Shown one piece after another: positions 55,393-63,860 of a stretch of 64,000 nucleotides of DNA; position 1 is the stretch's first letter, and each line of letters begins with the position of its first letter. Location of the stretch: positions 176,312-240,311 of the forward strand of contig NZ_BCWI01000002.1 in assembly GCF_001592125.1 (NCBI RefSeq), given 5' to 3'. The stretch is from Microbacterium hominis NBRC 15708. GTDB taxonomy: Bacteria; Actinomycetota; Actinomycetes; Actinomycetales; Microbacteriaceae. Position numbers and translations under genes: made by a program. The notes beneath the pieces were generated by a model. It worked only from the letters and a program-made list of their open reading frames with translations, did not search any database and was not told where the DNA came from.

Positions 55393-55398
55393 GCTCCG

Positions 55399-55404
55399 AG
55401 CGTA
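55399..55404 (-). promoter_or_regulatory. -10 hexamer TACGCT, leaderless promoter of pxpA
   Basis: This lies 6 nt before the GTG at 55392. Confidence 0.5.
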
Positions 55405-55438
55405 CCCGCGGGGTCCTCGGCGCGGCGCACGCAGCCGA

Positions 55439-55515
55439 CGTGCACAACTCCTCCTCCTTGTTGCAAGACGAGGCTCTCGCAGGTGATGGGGCAGGTCGAG
55501 GCGGAGTTGTGCACG
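55439..55515. repeat. 13-bp inverted repeat in the pxpA-methyltransferase intergenic region
   Basis: The arms 55439-55451 and 55503-55515 are perfect inverted copies (CGTGCACAACTCC) 51 nt apart, between divergent genes. They could be operators, a hairpin or ends of a small element. Confidence 0.6.
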
Positions 55516-55539
55516 CTGCTCCCGACCCGGCACGCCCGG

Positions 55540-55545
55540 TAGCGT
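55540..55545 (+). promoter_or_regulatory. -10 hexamer TAGCGT, leaderless promoter
   Basis: This lies 6 nt before the ATG at 55552. Confidence 0.5.
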
Positions 55546-55551
55546 GGGGGC

Positions 55552-56415
55552 ATGGCCCGGGCACGCGTGGAGGACGACGGACCGCAGGCGCGCCTGTCCG
55601 ACGGCACGCTCGCGCGCGTCGTGCCGAGCCGGTTCGCGGGCGGGTACGAGCTCGACGTGGACGGCACGCCGCAGTCGCACGTCGACCTGGACGACCCCAG
55701 CCACCTCCACTTCGAGTACGTGGCACGGATGGGCGCGGTCATCGACCGTCTCCGGATGCCGGGGCAGCCCCTCACCGCCGTCCACCTCGGCGCGGGCGCC
55801 CTCACCCTCCCCCGCTACGTCGAGCACACGCGGCCGGGCTCGCGCCAGCAGGTGATCGAGCTGGAGCAGCCGCTCGTCGACCTCGTCCGCGCGCAGCTGC
55901 CGCTCCCCCGCGGCGCGCAGATACGGGTGCGGATCGGCGACGCCCGCGACGTCGCCGCCCGACTGCCGGCCGGGCTGCAGGGCGCCGCCGACCTCGTCGT
56001 GTCCGACGTCTTCGCCGGGGCGCAGACTCCCGCGCACCTGACGACGGTGGAGTACTTCCGCATCCTCGCGGGCCTGCTCGCTCCCGACGGCGTACTGCTC
56101 GTCAACGTGGCCGACGGCGCCGGCCTCGCCTTCGCGCGCCGCGAGGTCGCGACGGTGCGGGCGGTGCTGCCGGAGGTGATCGTCCTCGCGGAGGTGCAGA
56201 CCCTCAAGGGGCGCCGCTTCGGAAACCTCGTCATCGCGGCGTCGCCGTCGCCCCTTCCGATCGAGTGGCTCCCGCGCCTGATGGCCGCGGGCCCCCACCC
56301 GGCGAAGGTGGCCCAGGGCGCCGAGCTCGACGAGTTCGCCCGGGGCGCGCAGGTCGCGACGGATGCCGACGCCACCGCATCCCCCAAGCCCGCCGCATCG
56401 GTCTTCGAGCGTTGA
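55552..56415 (+). CDS. Spermidine-synthase-like SAM-dependent methyltransferase
   Basis: This 287-residue protein has a Rossmann core: HLGAGALTLPRYVE (motif I), VIELEQPLVDLVR (acidic end of strand 2), IGDARDVAARL and DLVVSDVFAGAQTP. The layout is that of spermidine synthase-like fused proteins widespread in actinobacteria; the polyamine-site residues are not clearly conserved, so it may be a methyltransferase or aminopropyltransferase of unknown substrate. A leaderless start is likely. Confidence 0.78.
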   Translation: MARARVEDDGPQARLSDGTLARVVPSRFAGGYELDVDGTPQSHVDLDDPSHLHFEYVARMGAVIDRLRMPGQPLTAVHLGAGALTLPRYVEHTRPGSRQQVIELEQPLVDLVRAQLPLPRGAQIRVRIGDARDVAARLPAGLQGAADLVVSDVFAGAQTPAHLTTVEYFRILAGLLAPDGVLLVNVADGAGLAFARREVATVRAVLPEVIVLAEVQTLKGRRFGNLVIAASPSPLPIEWLPRLMAAGPHPAKVAQGAELDEFARGAQVATDADATASPKPAASVFER

Positions 56416-56521
56416 GAATCCGGCGGCGCGGCGTGTGCGCACGGGCTCGCCGCGACGGTCGGGTGAGACTGGACGGGCGCGCCGCACGCCCGCGCGATCC
56501 AGACGGAGGAGGGGGCTGCCG

Positions 56522-57043
56522 ATGAGCTACATCAAGGGATACGACCCGCAGACCCTGCGGGAGATCGTCGACCCCGTCGACTGCCGGGAACGCCTCGACG
56601 AACTCGGCGACCAGCGGAGCCTTCCCGCGCTCCTCGAGCGGGTCTGGCTGCTGAAGGTGCTCGATCGCCTCGACGAGTCGCTCGTCGTGTCCGAGCAGTC
56701 GGTGCGGGTCGCCCGCATGGGCGGCACGCGCAAAGACCTGCTGCGCGCACGGATCCTGCACGCGAGCGTGCTGCAGTTCCGCGGGGCGTTCGCGGCAGCG
56801 CACCAGGAGCTGACGACCTGCGCCGAGGAGGCGGAGGGCCAAGGGTGGGCCGCCCTGGCCGCGTTCGCCTTCCAGCACCGCGGGAAGGTGAGCTACGAGG
56901 CCGAGGACTTCGCCGACGCGCGCGCCGACTTCAAGCGCGCCCTGTTCCTGCGTCAGCAGGCGGGTGCTCCCGAGGAGCAGCTCGAGTCGACGCTGCTCGC
57001 CATCGAGGCCGCCGATCGTCGTCGCACGGCTGTCGCCAGCTGA
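56522..57043 (+). CDS. TPR-like helical protein (173 aa)
   Basis: The ATG at 56522 has GGAGGAGG upstream. The sequence is helical with alternating pairs that fit tetratricopeptide-like repeats (LERVWLLKVLDRLDESLVVSEQSVRVARM; ARILHASVLQFRGAFAAAHQEL; AFAFQHRGKVSYEAEDFADARADFKRALFLR). Such proteins usually bind partners; no partner is evident. It has no signal peptide and lies between the methyltransferase and SprT-like genes. Confidence 0.65.
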   Translation: MSYIKGYDPQTLREIVDPVDCRERLDELGDQRSLPALLERVWLLKVLDRLDESLVVSEQSVRVARMGGTRKDLLRARILHASVLQFRGAFAAAHQELTTCAEEAEGQGWAALAAFAFQHRGKVSYEAEDFADARADFKRALFLRQQAGAPEEQLESTLLAIEAADRRRTAVAS

Positions 57044-57060
57044 ATGTCGCAGCCCCTCTC

Positions 57061-57066
57061 TAGCGT
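57061..57066 (+). promoter_or_regulatory. -10 hexamer TAGCGT, leaderless promoter of the SprT-like gene
   Basis: This lies 6 nt before the ATG at 57073. Confidence 0.5.
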
Positions 57067-57072
57067 GACCGC

Positions 57073-57582
57073 ATGACCGATCTGGACGTCGTCCGGCGCG
57101 AGGCCGAAGAGCTGATCCACGCGCATCTCGACACCTCCTGGACGTTCGCGTTCGACAACGCGAAGCGACGGGCCGGCGCCTGCGACTACACCCGCCGGCG
57201 CATCACCGTGTCGCGCTACCTCGCCGCCCGCTACGACGACGAGACCAACCGGCAGACGCTCCTGCACGAGGTCGCCCACGCCCTCGCCGGACCGCGCACC
57301 GGCCACGGGGCGGCGTGGAAACGCACGGCGCGCGCACTCGGCTACACGGGCGGAACCACCCACCACGGCGAGACGGCCACCGAGCTCGCCCCCTGGGTCG
57401 GCGTGTGCCCCGCGGGTCACGTCGCCTATCGGCACCGCCGCGCGACGCGCCCCACCTCGTGCGCCCGGTGCTCGCGCTCGTTCGACGACCGGTTCCTGTT
57501 CACCTGGACCCGGCGTGAGATCTCCTCGGCCACGCGGCGCGCGGCGATGACACCGCGCGAGACCGTCGGCGCCGGGCGCTGA
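57073..57582 (+). CDS. SprT-like zinc metalloprotein
   Basis: This 169-residue protein has the metalloprotease motif HEVAH (65-69) with a downstream HGAAW (His78) as probable third zinc ligand, then a zinc-ribbon-like C112-x3-H116 and C130-x2-C133. This is the SprT-like family architecture, whose eukaryotic relatives cleave DNA-protein crosslinks; the bacterial role is unclear. A leaderless start is likely. A family A hairpin lies between it and the convergent comB-like gene. Confidence 0.85.
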   Translation: MTDLDVVRREAEELIHAHLDTSWTFAFDNAKRRAGACDYTRRRITVSRYLAARYDDETNRQTLLHEVAHALAGPRTGHGAAWKRTARALGYTGGTTHHGETATELAPWVGVCPAGHVAYRHRRATRPTSCARCSRSFDDRFLFTWTRREISSATRRAAMTPRETVGAGR

Positions 57583-57602
57583 CGGCGCCGCTGCCGGGCG
57601 CC

Positions 57603-57692
57603 GCGTCTCGACTCGTCGCTGCGCTCCTCGCTCAACGACCGGAGGGGGTGGCGGGGCCCCGGTCGTTGAGCGAGCGCAGCGAGTCGAAACGC
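57603..57692. repeat. Repeat family A inverted pair between convergent genes
   Basis: The left arm (57603-57640) and right arm (57661-57692) are inverted copies of the family A core and can form a ~30-bp stem. The position suggests a bidirectional terminator role. Confidence 0.85.
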
Positions 57693-57726
57693 CCCGAGCC
57701 GAGCGGAAGCACCCCGAAGCGCCGGG

Positions 57727-58368
57727 TCAGGCGTAGGCCACGAACACGCCCGCGCGCAGGACGGGCGCGGATGCCGCGGCATCCACCTCTGCGGCCGCGA
57801 GCACCTCGTCACGCGCGTCACGTCCGATGAGCTCCTGTCCCGAGCCGCTCGCCGTGAGGAGGTGGCGCACGGCGGGCCGCAGCCCGCGGAAGGCCTCGCC
57901 CGCGGCGGCGGCTTCGGGCGACGTGTGGTCGATGCCGCGCGCACCCAGGGCGTCGATGACGGCTCCCGCGCCGAGCAGGTCCTCGACGGCGAACCGCAGC
58001 CGCGCATCGGACTCGCGGCCGGAAAGCTCACCGGCGGCGAGCACGAGGATGCTCGTGCGCGCGCCGCGGCGGCGCTGCTCCGCGAGGATCGCGTCGGCCA
58101 CGGCGGCCGCATTCACGAGCGCACCGAGCAGCACGACGGCGCCGGTCGCGCCCGCACGCGCCGCGATCGCGGCACCGTTCACCGACGCGGCGTGCGCGGC
58201 GTCGTCCAGCGCCACCGCGTCTCCGGTCGCGACGCGGCGGGCGACCGTGCTGGAGAACCGCAGGACGTCGACGACGACCACGACGTCGGACGCCGCGACG
58301 CGATCGAGGCCGTCGGCACCCCATTCGAGGCGCACCTGGTACCGGGACTGATCGAACGGGGAGGCCAT
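57727..58368 (-). CDS. 2-phosphosulfolactate phosphatase-like (ComB family)
   Basis: This 213-residue protein has the ComB-family blocks VVVVDVLRFSSTVARRVATG, ASVNGAAIAARA, VVLLGALVNAAAVADAI and ILVLAAGE. ComB hydrolyses 2-phosphosulfolactate in coenzyme M synthesis, but bacteria lacking that pathway carry homologues of unknown substrate, and no other CoM gene is nearby. TAGCCT (58375-58380) lies 6 nt before the ATG, so the transcript is probably leaderless. Confidence 0.78.
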   Translation of the reverse strand: MASPFDQSRYQVRLEWGADGLDRVAASDVVVVVDVLRFSSTVARRVATGDAVALDDAAHAASVNGAAIAARAGATGAVVLLGALVNAAAVADAILAEQRRRGARTSILVLAAGELSGRESDARLRFAVEDLLGAGAVIDALGARGIDHTSPEAAAAGEAFRGLRPAVRHLLTASGSGQELIGRDARDEVLAAAEVDAAASAPVLRAGVFVAYA

Positions 58369-58374
58369 GTCTCC

Positions 58375-58380
58375 AGGCTA
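58375..58380 (-). promoter_or_regulatory. -10 hexamer TAGCCT, leaderless promoter of the comB-like gene
   Basis: This lies 6 nt before the ATG at 58368. Confidence 0.5.
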
Positions 58381-58407
58381 CGGGGGCACCGGTGCGAGAC
58401 TGGCGGT

Positions 58408-58941
58408 ATGCGGATCATGCTCAAGCTCGTCCTCGACTGCGATGCGGATGCCGCGTGGCGCGCCCTGCACTCACCGCGCACGGTCGCCGACCTCTACGGT
58501 CCGTTCCTCGACCTCGCGCCCCTCGCCGCCGAGGGCCTGCCGACCAGACTCGTGCCTGGCGCCGACGTCCCGGTGGCGATGAGCGTCGCCGGCGTCGTCC
58601 CGCTCGGATCGCAGCTGATCCACGTCAGCGAGCGGCACACGGTCGACGCCCACGGCCCCGTGCGGATCTTCCGCGACAGCGGCATCCCGCTGACGGGACC
58701 GCTGGCCGCCCTCGACGTGTGGGACCACCAGATGGCGGTGGCGCCGGCGCCGGGCGACCCGTCGAAGACGCTGTGGCGCGACCGGCTCGTGATCGGCGGG
58801 GCCGCCGCGCCCGCGCTCTGGCCGGTGCTCTGGGCGACGTGGCAGTGGCGCGGCGCCCGCCTCGCCGCGCTCGCGCCGACCTGGGCCTTCGACCCCGACG
58901 CCCACCGCGACGAATCGCCGGCTGTCGCGGTCGAAGCCTGA
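58408..58941 (+). CDS. Uncharacterised protein, possibly SRPBCC-fold (177 aa)
   Basis: The ATG at 58408 gives MRIMLKLVLDCDADAAWRALHSPRTVADLYGPFLDLAP. The opening (DCDADAAWRALHSPRTVADLYGP) and the later strand-rich part (TLWRDRLVIGG) resemble SRPBCC/polyketide-cyclase-like hydrophobic-ligand folds, but the match is weak. It has no membrane segment. It is divergent from comB with 39 nt between the starts. Its stop codon lies inside a strong hairpin. Confidence 0.6.
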   Translation: MRIMLKLVLDCDADAAWRALHSPRTVADLYGPFLDLAPLAAEGLPTRLVPGADVPVAMSVAGVVPLGSQLIHVSERHTVDAHGPVRIFRDSGIPLTGPLAALDVWDHQMAVAPAPGDPSKTLWRDRLVIGGAAAPALWPVLWATWQWRGARLAALAPTWAFDPDAHRDESPAVAVEA

Positions 58942-58955
58942 CCGCGACAGCCGGC
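58917..58955. terminator. Hairpin overlapping the 3' end of the gene at 58408
   Basis: A perfect 16-bp stem (58917-58932 with 58940-58955) encloses the TGA stop. It lies between convergent genes and may serve both. Confidence 0.75.
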
Positions 58956-58982
58956 ACCGGACACCCCCAGGCATCCGGGTCC

Positions 58983-60448
58983 TCACTCGGCGAGCGCCTC
59001 CACGGCCGTCACCCGCGTCGCCAACCGCGTCGGGACGACCGTCGCGACGACGGTGAGGAGCGCAGTGGCCAGCACCACGACGAGCACCGGCATCCACGGC
59101 ACGGCCGGGACCACCAGCGTCGGCGCGGAGAGCGCGGGCGGCACGGCCACCGAGCCGAGCAGCGACTGCGCGGCCACCCACCCGTAGGCGACGCCCAGCA
59201 CGAGCCCGAAGGTGAGCGCCGTGATGGTGACGTGCACGGCCTCGAGCAGCACGACCCGTCGCACCTGGCGGGAGGAGAGGCCGAGGGCCCGCAGCAGTCC
59301 GAGCTCGCGACGTCGCTGGACGACGCCGATCGTCAGCAGGTTGACGAGGCCGACGGCGGCGATCACCGCCGAGACGGCGACCAGTCCCATCATGATGGCG
59401 GCGAAGGTGTCGAGCACGCGATCGAGCTCCGCGGGCGGCGTTCCCCCCGACGACGACGCCATCACGGCTTTGACCGACGCGCCGGCGACCGCGAACATCA
59501 CGACGAGCGTCACGCCCATGACCACCCCGATCGCCATGCGGCTCGCCCGCTCGGAGTAGCGCAGGGCGTTCTCGGCCGCGAGGCGCGCCGGCGCCGACCG
59601 TCCGAACAGGCGTCCGGTGAGGCGCAGCAGCGGCGGCATGACGATGACGGCGCCGAGGGTCAGGCCGGTGAAGGACAGGATGCCGCCGAAGAAGGCGACG
59701 ATGACGCCGAGCGGCGACACGAGCCCGACGACGACGCCTCCGGCCAACAGCGCCGCCCCGGCGAACGACAGGATCACGGCCGCGACATCGCGCGCCGGCG
59801 AGCGGGTCTGCTCGTGCGTGCGCGGGGCCGATCCGGCGAGCGCCTGCAGCGGGGTGACGGTCAGCACCCGCCGCGATCCGCTCCATGCACCCGCCCACGT
59901 GGTCAGCGCGACGACGGCGGCGGGCAGCAGCAGCACCGGCTGCGCGACGGCGTAGCCGGCCGTGATGCCCAGCAGCGCGTCGGCGAGGCGCACCAGGACG
60001 GCGGCGGCCGCGGTGCCCACCGCCAGACCGACGGCGGCACCGATGATCCCGACGCCGAGCCCCTGGCGGCCGACCTCCTGGCGCTGGGCACGAGCGGACG
60101 CGCCGATGAGGCGCATCATGGCGATGTGACGGGTGCGCCCGGCGACGATCGTCGCGAAGGTGTTCGCCGTCACGATCGCGGCGACGTATACGGCGACGCC
60201 GACGAGCAGGACGCTGAGGATGCCGAGCACGATCGCGACCGTCTCGCTGTTGCCGAGATACGGGTCGGAGCGCGCCCATGCCGCGATGTAGCCCGTCGCG
60301 GTGAGCAGCAGCACACCGAACGCCGCGGAGATGGCGGCGACGAGCACGGTCGCGCCCATCCCCCGCTCGCGCACCCACGCGAGCCGCGACGCGCGGGACG
60401 AGATCGCCGCCGGCGCGCCGAGCGAGACCGGATCGGCCACGGCGGCGC

Positions 60449-60452
<4 letters not shown>
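58983..60452 (-). CDS. FtsX/MacB-like ABC transporter permease
   Basis: This 489-residue integral membrane protein has about eight membrane segments in two FtsX-like halves (LVAAISAAFGVLLLTATGYIAAW first; VSAVIAAVGLVNLLTIGVVQRRRELGLLRALG near the C-terminus, the coupling motif typical of FtsX permeases). The GTG start at 60452 overlaps the ATPase stop by 4 nt. The substrate is unknown; the neighbouring two-component system suggests envelope stress or drug response. Confidence 0.88.
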
Positions 60453-61210
<758 letters not shown>

Positions 61211-61217
61211 AGCCCTC

Positions 61218-61223
61218 ACGCTA
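61218..61223 (-). promoter_or_regulatory. -10 hexamer TAGCGT, leaderless promoter of the ABC genes
   Basis: This lies 7 nt before the ATG at 61210, in the 128-nt gap after the response regulator gene. Confidence 0.5.
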
Positions 61224-61338
61224 CGGACGCGACTACGGGCACCGCGTCGGCCTGCGGTCGCGAACGCGTACATCGCGAGGATGACGCACCCGGACGGTCG
61301 GGGGCGGCCCCGCCGCCGACCGGCGGGTCATCCGCGGG

Positions 61339-61995
61339 TCAGGCCAGCCCGTGCTCGAAGGCGAACACGACGAGCTGCACCCGGTCGCGGAGGGAGAGCT
61401 TGCCGAGGATGCGGCTGATGTGCGTCTTCACGGTCGCCTCGGAGAGGAACTCCCGTTGCGCGATCTCGGCGTTGGACAGTCCTCGGGCGGCGAGGGCGAA
61501 GATCTCGCGCTCGCGATCCGTCAGCTCAGTGAAGGTCTCGGGGATGGTGCGCGACGGCTCGGAGAACTGGGCGAACAGCTCGCGGGTCGCCGAGGCGGCG
61601 ATGACCGCCGATCCCGACTGCACCGTCCGGATCGCGGCGAGCAGGAACTCCGGGTCGGCGTCCTTGAGGAGGAAGCCGCTGGCCCCCTGCCGGATCGCCC
61701 GCGCGGCCGCCTCGTCGAGGTCGAACGTCGTGAGCATGACGATGCGGGGCGGATCGGCGGCCAGCGTCGGATCGGCGAGGAGCTCGGCCGTCGCGGCGAG
61801 GCCGTCCATCACCGGCATCCGGATGTCCATCAGCACGACGTCGGGCCGGGTCTGGCGCACGACGCGCACGCCCTCGGCGCCGTCGCCCGCCTCGCCGACG
61901 ACCGCGAGGTCGGACTGCGAGTCGATCACCATGCGGATCCCCGCACGGAAGAGGGCCTGGTCGTCGACGAGGACGACCCTGATCGGGGCGCTCAT
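61339..61995 (-). CDS. Response regulator, NarL/LuxR type
   Basis: This 218-residue protein has a receiver domain (VVLVDDQALFRAG, phospho-acceptor Asp57 in VVLMDIRMPVMDG, Thr in LTTFD, Lys in FLLKDA) and a C-terminal LuxR-type helix-turn-helix (LTDREREIFALAARGLSNAEIAQREFLSEATVKTHISRIL, residues about 154-193). The ATG at 61995 overlaps the kinase stop by 4 nt, so they are an obligate pair. The likely target is the adjacent ABC promoter. Confidence 0.95.
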   Translation of the reverse strand: MSAPIRVVLVDDQALFRAGIRMVIDSQSDLAVVGEAGDGAEGVRVVRQTRPDVVLMDIRMPVMDGLAATAELLADPTLAADPPRIVMLTTFDLDEAAARAIRQGASGFLLKDADPEFLLAAIRTVQSGSAVIAASATRELFAQFSEPSRTIPETFTELTDREREIFALAARGLSNAEIAQREFLSEATVKTHISRILGKLSLRDRVQLVVFAFEHGLA

Positions 61996-63227
61996 GCCTG
62001 TCCCCCGGCGGCGGACGGCGCGATCGGCAGCCGCGCCCGCACGACGAACAGGGCGCCCTGCCGGCTCGCGTCGAGCTGGCCTCCGACCAGCTGCGCACGC
62101 TCGCGCATGCCGATCAGGCCGTGCCCGCGGTACTCCTCGGCGGATCGGTCGCCGGCGACGGAGCCGCCCGCGGTCTCGACAGGGGCGACGGGATTGCGCA
62201 CGGTCAGGTCCACTCCCCCAGCGTGCCACGCGAGATCGACGCCCACGGCCGCATCGGCGCCGTGGCGGAGCGCGTTCGTGAGCGCCTCCTGCAGAATGCG
62301 GAACACCGCGAGCTGCACGGCCGCGGGCACCTCCCCGACCGGCGCCGGATCGACGTCGACCCGGAGCGTCACACCCGCCGCACGCACCTGCGCGTAGAGC
62401 TGCTCGAGGTCGGCGAGGGTCGGCTGCGGGCCCTCCGCCTGCGTGTGGCGCAGCTGGGTCAGCAGCATCCGGACGTCGGAGAGCGCGGCGCGGGCCGTCG
62501 TGGAGATGGTGCCGAGCGTCACGGCGGCGACGGCGGGGTCGGATGCCGCGGCGTACCGCGCCCCGTCGGCCTGGGCGATGACGACGGCCAGAGAGTGGGC
62601 GACGACGTCGTGCATGTCTCGCGCGATGCGAGTGCGCTCCGCCTCGGCGACGGCGGTGGCCTCGGCGAGCTCCTGCGCGCGACGGTTCTCGCGGGCGCGC
62701 AGGCTCGTTCTGACCAGGGCGCCGGCGGTCCAGGCGAGCAGGAGGGCGAAGGCGGCGGAGGCGAAGGTCGCCGCGGTGGCGAAGACGTAGGTGCCGATGC
62801 CGCTGGTGGTCCACTGACCGAGCACGAGCGGCATGACGATGATGTAGATCGCGATGGCCACCGCCCCCAGCAGCGACGACGCGAACCCGAACCAGAAGGT
62901 GCGCCGCGCGCCGTAGGCCGCGGTCGTGTAGAGCACCCCGAAGATGGCGATGTTCGCCGGCAGCGGCGGCAGGCCGGTGGCCATCTGGAGGACCGCGGCG
63001 GCCCAGCAGACCGCGAGGGCGAGCTCGGGTGCCAGGCGGCGGACCGCGGCGGCCCCGGAGAAGACGAGGGTGAGCGCGAGCGCGACGATCAGCGCGACCC
63101 GCGAGGGGACCATCGCCGACCCGATCCCGTCGGACGGCACGAGCGTCGCGAACAGTGCGAACAGCGCGAACAGGCCGGCCGCGACGATGTCGACGGTCAG
63201 CTGCATGCGGGTCAGCGTCCGAAACAC
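61992..63227 (-). CDS. Sensor histidine kinase, HisKA_3 type
   Basis: This 411-residue protein has about five to six membrane helices in its first ~170 residues, a HisKA_3 dimerisation helix with the phospho-accepting His in ERTRIARDMHDVVAHSL, and a HATPase domain (LQEALTNALRHG; GHGLIGMRERAQLVGG). The sensor part is almost all membrane-embedded, as in intramembrane-sensing kinases that often pair with ABC transporters. The GTG at 63227 has TAGCGT (63234-63239) 6 nt upstream. Confidence 0.94.
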   Translation of the reverse strand: MFRTLTRMQLTVDIVAAGLFALFALFATLVPSDGIGSAMVPSRVALIVALALTLVFSGAAAVRRLAPELALAVCWAAAVLQMATGLPPLPANIAIFGVLYTTAAYGARRTFWFGFASSLLGAVAIAIYIIVMPLVLGQWTTSGIGTYVFATAATFASAAFALLLAWTAGALVRTSLRARENRRAQELAEATAVAEAERTRIARDMHDVVAHSLAVVIAQADGARYAAASDPAVAAVTLGTISTTARAALSDVRMLLTQLRHTQAEGPQPTLADLEQLYAQVRAAGVTLRVDVDPAPVGEVPAAVQLAVFRILQEALTNALRHGADAAVGVDLAWHAGGVDLTVRNPVAPVETAGGSVAGDRSAEEYRGHGLIGMRERAQLVGGQLDASRQGALFVVRARLPIAPSAAGGQA

Positions 63228-63233
63228 GCTACG

Positions 63234-63239
63234 ACGCTA
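63234..63239 (-). promoter_or_regulatory. -10 hexamer TAGCGT, leaderless promoter of the histidine kinase
   Basis: This lies 6 nt before the GTG at 63227; a second TAGCGT overlaps the start codon. Confidence 0.5.
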
Positions 63240-63335
63240 CGCGACCGCCGCGCGCGGCGGCATCCATCGAGCGATGTATCGCCGTCGGCGCGCGCCGGGC
63301 CGGATCGGACCGCTTGGTCCGCGCGGTCCGCGCCG

Positions 63336-63788
63336 TCAGCCCGACTGCGGCACCAGCGGTCGGTGCTCGTAGAAGGTCTGCAGCACGACGGTCGTGCGGG
63401 TGCGGACCGCGGCGGCGAGCCGGATCTCACGCACGAGGTCTTCGAGGGCGCGCGGCGACGCGACACGGGCGAAGAGCATGTAGCTGGCGTCACCGGCGAT
63501 GGAGTGGCAGGCCTCGATCGCGTCGAGGTGCTCGAGGAGCTCGGGGGCGTTGTCGGGCTGAGCCGGGTCGAGCGGCGTGATCTCGATGAAGGCGGCCAGC
63601 GGGCGCCCGACCGCCTCGGCGTCGACGAGCGCGCGGTAGCCGGTGACGACACCGCGCGACTCCAGCCGCTTGAGGCGGGCCTGGACGGCGGAGATCGAGA
63701 GCCCGACCGCGGCGGACAGGTCGGCGAGCGTCATCCGGCCGTCTCGCGAGACCTCGGCCACGACCCGACGGTCGACATCATCTTCCAT
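63336..63788 (-). CDS. Lrp/AsnC-family transcriptional regulator
   Basis: This 150-residue protein has an N-terminal helix-turn-helix (VDRRVVAEVSRDGRMTLADLSAAVGLSISAVQARLKRLESRGVVTGY, residues about 5-51) and a C-terminal RAM ligand-binding domain (CHSIAGDASYMLFARVASPRALEDLV). Lrp proteins respond to amino acids and often control a divergent gene, here the repeat-protein gene at 63861. An 18-bp perfect palindrome covers its start codon. Confidence 0.93.
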   Translation of the reverse strand: MEDDVDRRVVAEVSRDGRMTLADLSAAVGLSISAVQARLKRLESRGVVTGYRALVDAEAVGRPLAAFIEITPLDPAQPDNAPELLEHLDAIEACHSIAGDASYMLFARVASPRALEDLVREIRLAAAVRTRTTVVLQTFYEHRPLVPQSG

Positions 63789-63798
63789 GCATGGAAGA
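63781..63798. promoter_or_regulatory. Perfect 18-bp palindrome over the Lrp-like start codon
   Basis: TCTTCCATGCATGGAAGA is a perfect palindrome spanning the ATG at 63788. It is a likely autoregulatory operator. A looser inverted pair (GCAAG/CTTGC, 63808-63822) follows in the divergent region. Confidence 0.6.
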
Positions 63799-63860
63799 AT
63801 ATCCGATGCAAGGCAGTCTTGCCGTAAATATTCCTGTCTCGACGAGCGGAGGTGCCCACC

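Noticed and set aside
57727..58368. Coenzyme M biosynthesis locus
   Set aside because: A single ComB-like gene without other pathway genes does not support it.
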